Shown here: positions 1 to 60,480 of the stretch, piece after piece
Layout: every line of letters starts with the position of its first letter
Position numbering within the stretch: the stretch's first letter is position 1
Origin: Zonotrichia leucophrys gambelii
Lineage: Eukaryota; Chordata; Aves; Passeriformes; Passerellidae
Assembly (NCBI RefSeq): GCF_028769735.1
Contig: NC_088173.1
Coordinates: 20,400,038 to 20,464,037 of the forward strand
Length of the DNA stretch: 64,000 nucleotides
Direction: 5' to 3'
Notes under the pieces: model-generated
Told to the model about the DNA's origin: nothing
Database searches by the model: none
The model's input: only the letters and a program-made list of their open reading frames with translations
Translations under genes and position numbers: made by a program

Positions 1-821
1 TGAGCTCCTCTCTCTCAAATACCTCTTTGCACAGTTTATTCCCTTTTTATTATGCCTGACAATTTATTTCCAGTCTCTATACATTTTGCCTCCTTGTTTA
101 CAGTGACAGAAGGTAACTCATGTTTTCACAGACTGTTCTCCTGCTGGGCAGAAGAGCTGCTGGTCTCTTTGCAGGTGATGTACCAACACAAATCAGAGGT
201 GACTAAATATTCTACCAATCCTGCTCCATAATATTTTGCATTTCTGTGACAGTATAGTGAGACATATCATTGAGAAAATGAACATAAAATAAACTCATAC
301 ATAAAGCAGTGACATTTATTTATTGTTTCTCTAATTGGTATCTTTTGCAAATCTCAGGATAGGAGAGCACAGGTGTAAAGGGAAGGCTGAAAGTTGGCAC
401 ACTGTGCAAGCTATTTCTGAACTCACCCCTAGAACAAAGCACATCATCACTGAAGAGCTGACACATCATTTTCTGTCAACACCAACCAACACAATGCTTT
501 CATCTTTTAGAATCATCCTTCTGAAAGCACATCACGTAATTGTAAACAGCAGAGAGAATTTATCTTTGCTGAAGGAGGTTATGTAAATTGGAAATCTGTC
601 AAGAATTTACATACCAAAAGGTATGACTGCATTGTGAAAAATATAACACTTTTGGACTAAAATTTAGCCTTCAAACTGAAGGCAGCACTGTTGACAGAGC
701 TTTAAATCCCATCAGGGCTGTGAAACACTATTTGCTTCACAAATTAGAAGACAGATTAGAGCATTAATAACCAAGAGCCACCCAAACCAATTTACACTAG
801 AGACCCATGAAGTAAAAAAAA

Positions 822-827
822 AAGTCT
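822..827. repeat. Left target-site duplication of the solo LTR
   Basis: AAGTCT directly before the LTR, identical to 1447-1452 directly after it. It marks the integration site and sets the LTR ends. Confidence 0.75.
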
Positions 828-1446
828 TGTGGGATCTCAGCACCTCAGGACTGAGGTGCTGAGCCACCGAGACCACCCTTGGGGGGCTCGGGAGTCCTGG
901 AATGTTGCCAGAAGTGTCTGGTGGCTGGACTTTGGTCCTACACAGGAGACGACACCTGTATGAGGATAGGAGGATTTCACCGGGGTGAATGGTGAAGGGA
1001 TTAGTTAATTAGAGGGTGAGACACAGGGTTTAAGATTTCTGTACAGGGGGGTTTAGAGAAGTAAGATGGAGGAATTGGGGCGTGTCCTGTCCTTCTTCTT
1101 CTTCTTCTTCTCCTCCATCTTCTGTGGTGATGGTGGCACTTTGGGATTGGTCATTACTAAAAGTGCACCGGACAATAAGAATAAAAGGTATTGGGGAAAA
1201 ATGATAAATATTGTACACGTAACTTTGGGTATAAAGATAGGTGACTGTCCGGAGGGCGAGACAGTGTGCTCATGGCTGGCTGCTGAGCAGACCTCTGTCG
1301 GGCCGAAAGAAAATCTTTTAGATAAACAATTAATAAACATAGAGACTGAAAGAAGAACTGAAGCCTCTTCTCGTCCTTTGATACGCGGGCTGCCCCAAGG
1401 CCACTCCGGGCCTTTCCAGGCCCTCCAAACAGCCGAAAACCGGACA
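828..1446 (+). mobile_element. Solo LTR of an endogenous retrovirus, in CPE intron 7
   Basis: A 619-bp element starts TGTGGG and ends GGACA (TG...CA ends, with TGT/ACA terminal inversion). It is flanked by a perfect 6-bp direct repeat, AAGTCT, at 822-827 and 1447-1452. A 6-bp target duplication is typical of class II (ERVK/beta-like) elements. AATAAA at 1332-1337 followed by a GC-richer 3' part fits an R-U5 layout on the plus strand, so it is antisense to CPE. A (CTT)n tract lies at about 1092-1112. No primer-binding site, gag, pol or env sequence follows, so it is a solo LTR left by recombination. Open frames inside it are not genes. The exact family was not determined. Confidence 0.8.
836..863. 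repeat. Perfect 28-bp palindrome at the left end of the LTR
   Basis: Arms CTCAGCACCTCAG and CTGAGGTGCTGAG (13 bp, perfect) around a 2-base centre, eight bases inside the LTR edge. It could form a stable cruciform or RNA hairpin, or be a dyad binding site in U3. Confidence 0.9.
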
Positions 1447-1452
1447 AAGTCT
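1447..1452. repeat. Right target-site duplication of the solo LTR
   Basis: AAGTCT directly after the LTR, identical to 822-827. Confidence 0.75.
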
Positions 1453-1634
1453 CAGCTACTCTGAGAGCAAAATACAAGTGAAAGATTCGTAAAATCCTTG
1501 GGCAACAAACTTCTTGAGGCACAATGTACCGTGCTGGTTTCAAGCTTTTGCTCTTTAAAGCTGCAGTTAAAAAGATGTGAACTGGCTCCAGGTTGCTAAG
1601 CCAAAGAGAAGCACTGCTGAGGTACCACACTCAC

Positions 1635-52316
<50,682 letters not shown>

Positions 52317-54999
52317 CCCGCCCGCCTGCTGCTCCGCCAGCGCCGGCGGCACCCAGCGAGCGAGGGAGGGAAGCGGGGAACGGGAGGGAGCCGGGGGGCG
52401 GTGAGCGGGGCGGGGCGGGAGCGGGCGCTCCGCCCCCATCCGCGCCCCGAGCGCTCCCGCGGAGGGCGGGCGGGCGCCGCGGCCGCGCGGTGCGGGCGAA
52501 AGGCGCTCAAGCTGCTGTCATGGAGCTGCTGCGGTAAAAACGCTGCGAGAATCCGGGCGCGCGTTTTCCCCACCGCCTCATCAGTCTGTGCGGTCCCAGC
52601 GGGTTAGCGCGCTGCCACAGACGTAAAGTAACAGAGTGCTCCATGAAGGATTCAGTGCTATCGCAGGGCAACACAAATGCATTTGATTGACAGGGAAAAC
52701 TATAAACGGCCATCCGCAGGGTCGCTTTGCTCCCCATTTATAAGGTGTCTTTGCTGCATTACAGAAAGGAGAGGACAAAGCAAGACACATTTTCTGACAC
52801 TGACAGTACTTAGAGAGCACGCTCCAGTCTGTTCAAAGCAAATGCTCATGTGAAGAACTATTCACCATATATTAATAAATGCGTTTCTTCTAGACCACAG
52901 ATACTACAGGACTTCTGAAGCCTTGTTCTTTTCAACTTGTCTTCATAGGCACAGCTGTTTAGATTATGTTGAAACAGCCTGCAAAGGACGAGTTCTGAAA
53001 GCAAAAGGCTAAATACTAAAGAGTAACGTCCATATTGGGTTGTTGATTTGGGCTTTGGGGTTTTTTTTTTCTTGATTGATTATTTTTCTCTTTTTTTAAG
53101 GACACAAGGACTTGCTGGAATATTTTGAGGTTCAAAATTTTGAAAAGTGCACATCCAATTCATCCTTCTACAAACAGAATTTTGTCCACAATAATATAAC
53201 GTATGTTTATTCTGATCTCCTAATTTATAACGGTGAGCCTGTATAACATCTCATTCTATCACCAATTAATACTGAATCAATTTTCAGGAAGATTTTTTTT
53301 TAATAATCTTTGGTGATATTATGGATATTTTCCTAAATTGTGGGTGTCTACTCCAAATAAGGTGATAATGGACACAATCTCTTCTAAGAGAATGTTTGCA
53401 CTGACCTCTGGTGATGGACCAGCTCAGAAAGTGATCCCACATCTGAAACACAGGCCTGAATGTACAACTACACATAAATACTTGAATATCTGTCTCTATT
53501 TACCTATACTCATTACCTATACTTGTTACCTTCCATGGCCCTGAATGCCGGCCTTGAATTATTTGATGTGGTTCTTCATAGCAAGAACCAAAGTTCAGCC
53601 CTTCCACTTCTCACCGTCTTTCAAAGCCAACTGGGTTCAGAAGCTGTCCTGCCCAGTTTAATTCCAAGCAACCATGTGCAAAGGCACCTTCAGAGCACTC
53701 TTTGTAGCCTTCAACTCTTCATTCTTACTGCTAGAAAACTTTTGGAGATGCCTGTCATAGCATGTCCCACTAGCTCTGTGGTTATCACAACACTAATTTG
53801 CACTCTTTTGCAAGACTTGGACGTAGAGAGACTCCTTGATATCGTGTTTTCTCTGACCAAGATCACTGAATTTAGGATGACAAAAGGGCTCTCTCTCTGA
53901 ATTCTCCCCTTCCTAACAGCATTAATTGGACTACATTAAAAAAAATTTGTTTATATCATCACACTGCTTTAGAACAATGTGCAACAACATGTGCAGCCCT
54001 CTCTGTGCTCCAAACAGGAGCTGAAAGTAATGGTAACTGACCTAACATTCAAAAGATTCACCTTCTTTAGCAGTATTAGCTACACTCATCACAGGCTAAA
54101 TATTCCTTGTTTTCTTCATCACTTTTCCTTGCTCTCAATATATAAATATTTATTTATACAAATAAATCTGCTGATGCTGGTTACATTATCATTTTCTGGG
54201 AGAACTTTCTGATTCAAAAAGCCTCCCTTTTGTTCTTTGTAGCAACTGTCATTGGCTTCTCTTCTAGTTTAATTGACCAAAGTACATCTCTAAAAGATGC
54301 AAGTAGGCTGGGAAATCATCTATTTATTTTCATCTCCTCAAGCAGTGAATTATTATTCCCCTACATAAAAGTAGTCTCACACCTAGATCTGAATGGATTT
54401 ACTTCTGTTTTCATACTTATTCACCCCCACTCTTAAAAAACTTAAGACAATGTGTATATATAAAAACACATGCATATCTTGTGTAAAGCAGGGTGGTTTA
54501 TATACTATCCAATATTTGAGCTCACACATACTAATTTATTTTTAATAAGGGATTAAAAAGCAATGTTTAAATTCTCAAACAGCATAGGAACATATGCAGA
54601 ACTGAGTAGGAGGAATAAATCGATGTCTTCCTTTGTATCTAATCCTTCCTCCTATTTTCCTTAGTTCAGGGATGATTATCTTCAAAGGCCAAATTTCTTT
54701 GTAATATGTAAAAAGTTTTGGCACTTGCCTCAGTCTCAGAGGAATGCTCCAACCCCAAGGGCATTCCCAGCCTGTAAGCATAACCAGGCACCTGGGCATG
54801 GCCTTGTAAGCTGATAGTAACCTACTGATGAACAGATTTAAAATCTGCTTTACCTGTCTCTTATATCTGAATACAGTGCAGCAAAGAATAAGTTATATTG
54901 TGCCAACAGACACAGCCTAAATAACTTGGCAATTACAAAAAGAAATTGACAAGCATTTCCAAAAGTACTTATTTATAGACAAATCTACATGTATACAAA

Positions 55000-55041
55000 A
55001 CATACATATAACACACATACATATAACACAAAACATACATA
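55000..55041. repeat. Tandem repeat, 15-bp unit
   Basis: Two perfect copies of ACATACATATAACAC, then a partial degenerate copy. Confidence 0.9.
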
Positions 55042-55724
55042 GAACCATTCACAGATTACTTCATTCCTTTGGCCAAATAGAATTTGCTGAATCAAATTTT
55101 CCAATACTTTTGACTTGCCTGAATCTGTCTTTTTCAGCAAATCACTATTCACCAGGAAGCATATATTTTCCAAAATAAACTCACTCACAGAATTTTGCCG
55201 ACAAGACTTACAAGCCTTTGCACATTTTTTTTTATTTGTGTAGCAAGACAAAAAGGCTAAGGTGACTATTTTCTTTTATTATTCAGAAAGATAACCCTAA
55301 ATCTATGTCCATTACAAACAACTGAAGAACATCAAAAATCCTAAAAGCGCTCTATGATTGAGAGCAGATATTTACATTATTAATAATAAACTACTGCTAA
55401 TATGCATACCACAGAAACACTAAACTTCTCTGGTTTGTATTTGGAAAGAAGTTTTACTGCTAGGAATAAAATTACTCCATCAATTTAAAAGAGAGAACAG
55501 TTGATCTCAGCCTTAACAAACCAGGCAAGGAAATAGAGATAAATGTAAGTGTAAGAAGATTTTACAAAACTTACCAGAGTGCTGATTATATTCCCATATA
55601 CTACACCTATGACACCTGTGACAGCTGTGGTCATGTGAAGCTGTGTCTTCAAGACAGAATCTTCTATTTCCAACCTTCAAAATGTCTTTCGTAACTCAGT
55701 GGCTCTGTTTCTTGGATAGACTTG

Positions 55725-55749
55725 TATATCTCAACAGGGTTGAGATATA
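55725..55749. repeat. Perfect inverted repeat, 11-bp stem, 3-base loop
   Basis: Arms TATATCTCAAC and GTTGAGATATA around AGG, in the MSMO1-CPE intergenic region. Confidence 0.9.
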
Positions 55750-56149
55750 GGAAGCTGAGGCTTTTCCAGTACCTTGAGAAGGTGATTAATGTAAGGCAGG
55801 GCAAAAGAAATACCACCACAAACAAAAATTTAATAATAAAAATACAGAAAAATCACTTATGCAGGGGGTTACAGAAAAGGAGAGGGAAAAAACCCACTCA
55901 GCTTCCAAATTTTTTACTGCAAGACCAAATCTTTTATTGCCTCCAGCTGTTAGATTACTCACACATGTTGCTGAAACCCAGCCCTATCAGGTATTTAGAA
56001 CTGCTCCCTTGCTGGGTGGTGACCATCCTGTACATGTAACAATTCTGCATCAATACTCTATAGGCTTCAACTTCAATTTCATACAAAATGTATTTGACAT
56101 TTGCACCTGTACAAATAGCAATGACTTATTGCTGCCTCTTGTTCAAGTT

Positions 56150-57090
56150 TGCAGGAGTAGTAACTGCTCCTGGGATGATGGTAGGTCCTGGAGATTGGAC
56201 TGGAATGCTGCTTCTGAGAGATGCTACAGCCTGGCTATGATGCCAAGTATTCACACAGAGAAACTGCCATGCAGGATCAGTGTGAGGGTTTGAAAAACTG
56301 GCTGATAGGGCTTTTTAAAAGTGTGAATCATGATCTTAGAGGAGCATTCTTCTGGTCTTCCCCAGGGACTGATATTTCAAGTCCAAGGGTTAATTTATTC
56401 AGTGATTACATAAACGTGAATCATAACTGATTAAAATGTGTGGATGACAAAGAATGGTGAATAATAAGAATATAGAAGCTCTGGAATGTGATTTAGTTGG
56501 TAAGTCAAGCACATTTAAATATCTCAGAGCAGCAAATTGTGAATTACACTTAAGAGCAAGAAATGAAAAACACAGATGACAGTCTGGCAAGCAGCATTGC
56601 CAGAAGCATTGAGAGATCACTAAAGCTGGGTGATGACTGTATGTTCCAGGGCAATGCTTAGACAGAAAGATAATGGTTAAGTGGGAGTAAGTGATTATAT
56701 CACAAGGTGGTCTCAGAGAGAACAACATGGACACACAGTTCTGATATCTACAGCTGAAACAAGACTGAGAATTCAGAGACAAGCCACAGCAGTGATTTGA
56801 GAAACAGAGGGAATGCCTTACCCTGGAGGATGATACCATCTGGTGAGCTGGTGAAAAATAAATTGAAAAGTGACTTGACTACTGTATTTACTACCTTCAC
56901 AGACAGAAAATTATAGCAAGAACTAATGGCTCCTTGTCTCTGGACCTGCCAGTTACAGGATTCAATGAACAAGATGTGCCAGAGGGGTGCAGCTGCCAGA
57001 GCAAGAGAGGCAGCCATAATTGGGGCAGAAATTTGGAGGCAATTAACCAGACACTGTGGTTAACAATAACTAGCAGTAGCCATAATGAAA
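56150..57090 (+). mobile_element. Decayed LINE (CR1-like) fragment upstream of CPE
   Basis: The stretch CTGGTCTTCCCCAGGGACTG (from 56352) resembles the DNA that encodes the SGVPQGS motif of LINE reverse transcriptases. It is followed by a reading like LFSDYINV, matching the LFNIYINDL block. A GTGTGGATGACAAAG stretch (about 56437) stands where FADDTK is expected. Later parts resemble the downstream CR1 coding region only loosely, and frames are broken throughout. The call rests on the order and spacing of these motifs. No intact protein or clear 3' end is visible, and the family is not certain. Confidence 0.4.
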
Positions 57091-57736
57091 GTTTCAATAA
57101 GGTAATTTTTCAACAAAAATGAACATTAAAAATCTAGAAACATATCACAGTTTAAAAAAATTATCATAAAGCACGCAATATAACACTGTGAGGAAAATAA
57201 ATGAAATAATGTAATCTTATAATCATAATAACAATCAATATTAAAATTTTCTGGCATACTCTGCTGTAGTGTAAAATAAAGCACCTTATTTTGTATTTCA
57301 CATCAGCTGCCAAAAGCAGTTGATTATTTTGCAATCCTAATCATTACAGTTTATAATACTTTTCCAGTTTTCCAGTTTTTGACATTAACTCCAAGAAATT
57401 AATTCATGGTTTACAGAGAACTTAATTAATGTCATATCCTAAGGCACAGCACAAACTGATATTTTTCCACAGATGAGCTTTAATTAAACTAAATCAGACT
57501 TTCAGGAAAAGATAAAGTAGTGGAAAATGTTCCTCCCCCACCGATTCCCCTGTCCTACCTTATTTAAATCTATCTCCTTGTTGAAGATAATAAAGGACAA
57601 CTGATTGTGTAAGGTTTTGTTATGCATTGTGAAGACCCAAAACTGTTAATCCATATGTTTATCATTTTTTACTATTGCACAAAAACCTCTTTATTTTCAG
57701 ATCTGCACATACTCTATAGACTCTCTCACAAAATAT

Positions 57737-57748
57737 GGGGGGGGGGGG
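57737..57748 (+). repeat. Run of twelve G
   Basis: An uninterrupted G12 homopolymer in an AT-rich intergenic setting. Such runs are prone to length variation and to assembly error. Confidence 0.9.
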
Positions 57749-59548
57749 AATCAGTGAAGTCTCATTTAATAAGGGCCTAAAATCTAAAAAATGTAATTTC
57801 CTCACACAATTCTTCATTTGCATAAAAGACACAAAGTAATGAGGTCGCTCATTTACTCACAAGCATCACATTCAGCAATAAATACAGGCTCCTACATTTG
57901 AAAAAGCAGTGGGGTGGTGGTAAAATGCTCGTCCATCTGAGTCCTGAAGAAAACAAGCCTGTGGTTTTCAAATGCAAGTTCCTGTGTTGAGAGGTCCAGC
58001 AGGCACATTTTTGTTCCACAAAAAATAAATTTATAAAGCACAGCTTGCATAATTCTCTAGGGATTTGTTAAAGAAAGAAGATCAGAAGCAATGATGTGAT
58101 CACACTGTACACTAAGGATGTACATAAAATAACCCAAAAAACTAAAATAGCAGTGAGTGTCAGAAAAACACGGATTCAACTAATTTTAAAAGATCCAAAA
58201 AAGCCCCATGCACGCTTCCCTAGACGCACGTTTAAACTGCATTCTTTATTTTTAAACCTCTTGAAGAATGGAATGTACATTACAACTTTGTAAGTCAATC
58301 CCATCATGTTTTTAGCACTTTGCTTCAGCTTTCCAATAGCTGAGGAGACACCAAGCTTTTACAAATACCTTTACTGGAATATTTAATCAAGTGGCTCCCA
58401 GCTGTGCATAATTTGCGGCAGTGTGAGTGGAGGCATAAGCCAGCAGGCTGAGAACAAATGAGTAGAATGATGTTCACAGGAAAAAGCTCTGAAAGCTCCT
58501 TCTGTTTTTAGGCTAATGCTTCAGTCAAATAAAGCAAAGTATAGCTGCAGCTGCAGGATGGGAGTGGAAGTTGACAAAGCAGAGGATAATGGCCATCTTT
58601 GAAATCTGATTAAAGAGGCTGCTTCCACCATGGAGAGTTCAGGCAGGCAGTGCAGATGGATTCAGCAAGGCCTAAGTACCAGTCCCTGCTAAAAATTGAA
58701 CAGTGCAGGGATTTCAGTTCTGTTCACCTCCTATAGTCAAATATATTTGTCTTACTTCTTTTTAGAGGGAAGAGAAAGAATACTGAATTTCAACAAGGAT
58801 ACACAAAGAAGTAAAAGCTCCTAAAAAATACATACAAAAAAGGAATCTGAACTACTTCCACATCCCAAGTAATATTTGAGTCATTCTGCATGTCATTAAC
58901 ACCCCACTTTTTGTTAGAAGCCTGATCTCATCTGCACTTCCACTGGATTGTCTGTTTTGACAGTTATAACAGATTGCATGTGAAGCAGCACTAAAATTCA
59001 GGTGTGTTCTTGAGTAAGCAAAACACTGAAAAGTCGTGTAAGGAACATGTTGAGTAGATGAAGTGGTATTAGAAGTCTGAAGAGCAGCTGACATGACAGT
59101 ACAAAGTACAAAATCTTTTAAGGGTTTAAGCCCTTCTGAAATACTTCACTGTTATTTCCTGTGCAACAGATAAACACTTAGAGTAGATTCCAAAATCCTA
59201 GACTACTGCCTGTGTGATTAGTGCAACTCAAGCAGCAGATTTTGAGATTCTAGCTTGTGATCAAGCTGCAGCCTGAGAATTCACTCATCCCAAAAGATGC
59301 TGCTACATTGATCAGATATGTATCCAAGCCTTCCAAAACAAAAGCCAGCAGAATTTACATGTTCTGTTTCCATTTCTCACTGCTGCTTCTGTAAGTAGTT
59401 TAACAGATGGCATTGCTGCAAACCATCCTAACAAATAATGCTTCTTCATTAAAGAGATGAAGAGTAAGACTATATCCTACGTGCTTTTATCTCAACTTGT
59501 GTTTAAAAGCATATGAAAAGTATAATACATGCATCAAACCAAACCACG

Positions 59549-59554
59549 TTTATT
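59549..59554 (-). terminator. MSMO1: Candidate poly(A) signal of MSMO1
   Basis: AATAAA on the minus strand, 719 nt after the stop codon. It is followed within a few bases by a GT-rich stretch (GTGGTTTGGTTTG), as expected of a vertebrate cleavage site. Cleavage would fall near 59525-59540. Confidence 0.6.
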
Positions 59555-60272
59555 TCATCAGTCACAAGTGCAAATATAGCAACAAGTCAGATCAGCAAAT
59601 TACAACACAGAAGAATGTAATGTAAATGCTAAGTACACTGACAGACCGACTTCAAGAGAGCAGCAAAAAACAGTGTCTTCAAATAAAAATTTCTACTCTT
59701 CTTACTCTTTTGTAATCTAAATTAACATAATAAATCTAGATCAGGAATGTCTCTGACAATTCATGTTTAGCCAGGTATTGTTATTAGCAGTTCACATTAT
59801 CCAGTGTGCAAAAGACCTGTCCAAGCTTCCTAGTAACAGACATTTTGGTTTTAAGCAATTTTTACCCAATATTTAAATAATTCAGTGCTGATGCTAGTTA
59901 ATAACTTCTGCTATTTGATATTATAAATTCAAGAATATATATTTAAAAAAACTAAGACCAACTTCAGCGTACGTACATAATTCTACCCAGATCCAAAAAT
60001 GGGCAACATTATAGATAAAACTGATTTTTTTCTTGTCAAAAAAAAAAGATAGACACAAGTTGTCTCTGGTTTTTTCCATCATCTTTAAATCTGTAGTTAA
60101 AATATATGCAGTACTTATGTACAAAATAGAAAACATTCCCATTAGAAAGATACTGCAGTTCAATTAGCTGTTTTCCCCTACCTCTTAGTAGCCAGGGAAC
60201 AAGATTTATGCTAAACACCCAATCACTATTTTGCTTTACAGAAAAGCAAAAGATGACTTTTACACTGGAAAT
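59549..60272 (-). other. MSMO1: Probable MSMO1 3' UTR
   Basis: This stretch runs from the MSMO1 stop codon to the first AATAAA hexamer on the minus strand. It is AT-rich and has no coding potential. I found no earlier AATAAA or ATTAAA in that direction. A 3' UTR of about 0.7 kb is reasonable for this gene. Transcript data would be needed to fix the end. Confidence 0.65.
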
Positions 60273-60480
60273 TTAGTTAGCCTTCTTCTTTGTTAAGCAT
60301 TGTTTCTTCTTCTCCTTTTCTTGATAGGCAATGAACTGAGAGTCTGTGCCAAAGAGTCTGTCCCACCACGTGAAGGTCGAGGCGTAGTTGCCGATGAAGT
60401 TCATGTGGTGGAAATCATGGAACCGGGCCCCGGCGTAGAAAGGCACCAGATGGAGAGGGTTCAGCGGCACGTCGTAGCCA
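60273..60480 (-). CDS. MSMO1: MSMO1 last coding exon, third histidine box and stop
   Basis: The acceptor is CCCTGCAG|T; the exon is 208 nt including the TAA at 60275-60273. It completes the split Ser and reads [20 protein letters not shown], then [25 protein letters not shown] is the third iron-binding histidine box. The tail ([18 protein letters not shown]) is Lys-rich and ends in KKAN, which fits a KKXX-type ER retrieval signal. Confidence 0.97.

Larger units (their letters stand above)
1..1634 (-). other. CPE: CPE intron 7 (partial)
   Basis: Non-coding from the donor at 1634 to the window edge. It contains the solo LTR (828-1446) and otherwise AT-rich sequence. I searched the minus strand for the next CPE exon (the DGDYWRLL region) and did not find it. 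Confidence 0.85.
52621..59525. other. Intergenic region between MSMO1 and CPE
   Basis: About 6.9 kb of mainly AT-rich sequence between the probable MSMO1 poly(A) site and the CPE CpG island. It contains the decayed LINE stretch (56.15-57.09 kb), a perfect hairpin (55725-55749), a 15-bp tandem repeat (55000-55041) and a 12-base G run (57737-57748). No gene recognised. Confidence 0.75.

Noticed and set aside
1..827. Possible CPE exon 8
   Set aside because: No minus-strand sequence matching the next block (KDGDYWRLLIPGNY-like) with splice sites was found.
1066..1464. 132-codon frame inside the solo LTR
   Set aside because: The LTR is non-coding; the frame crosses U3, R and U5 and runs past the LTR end. 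It begins with a poly(Phe)/Ser stretch from the (CTT)n tract.
53523..53900. 125-codon plus-strand frame in the intergenic region
   Set aside because: No family resemblance, no splice or promoter context, and the length is within chance for this much sequence.
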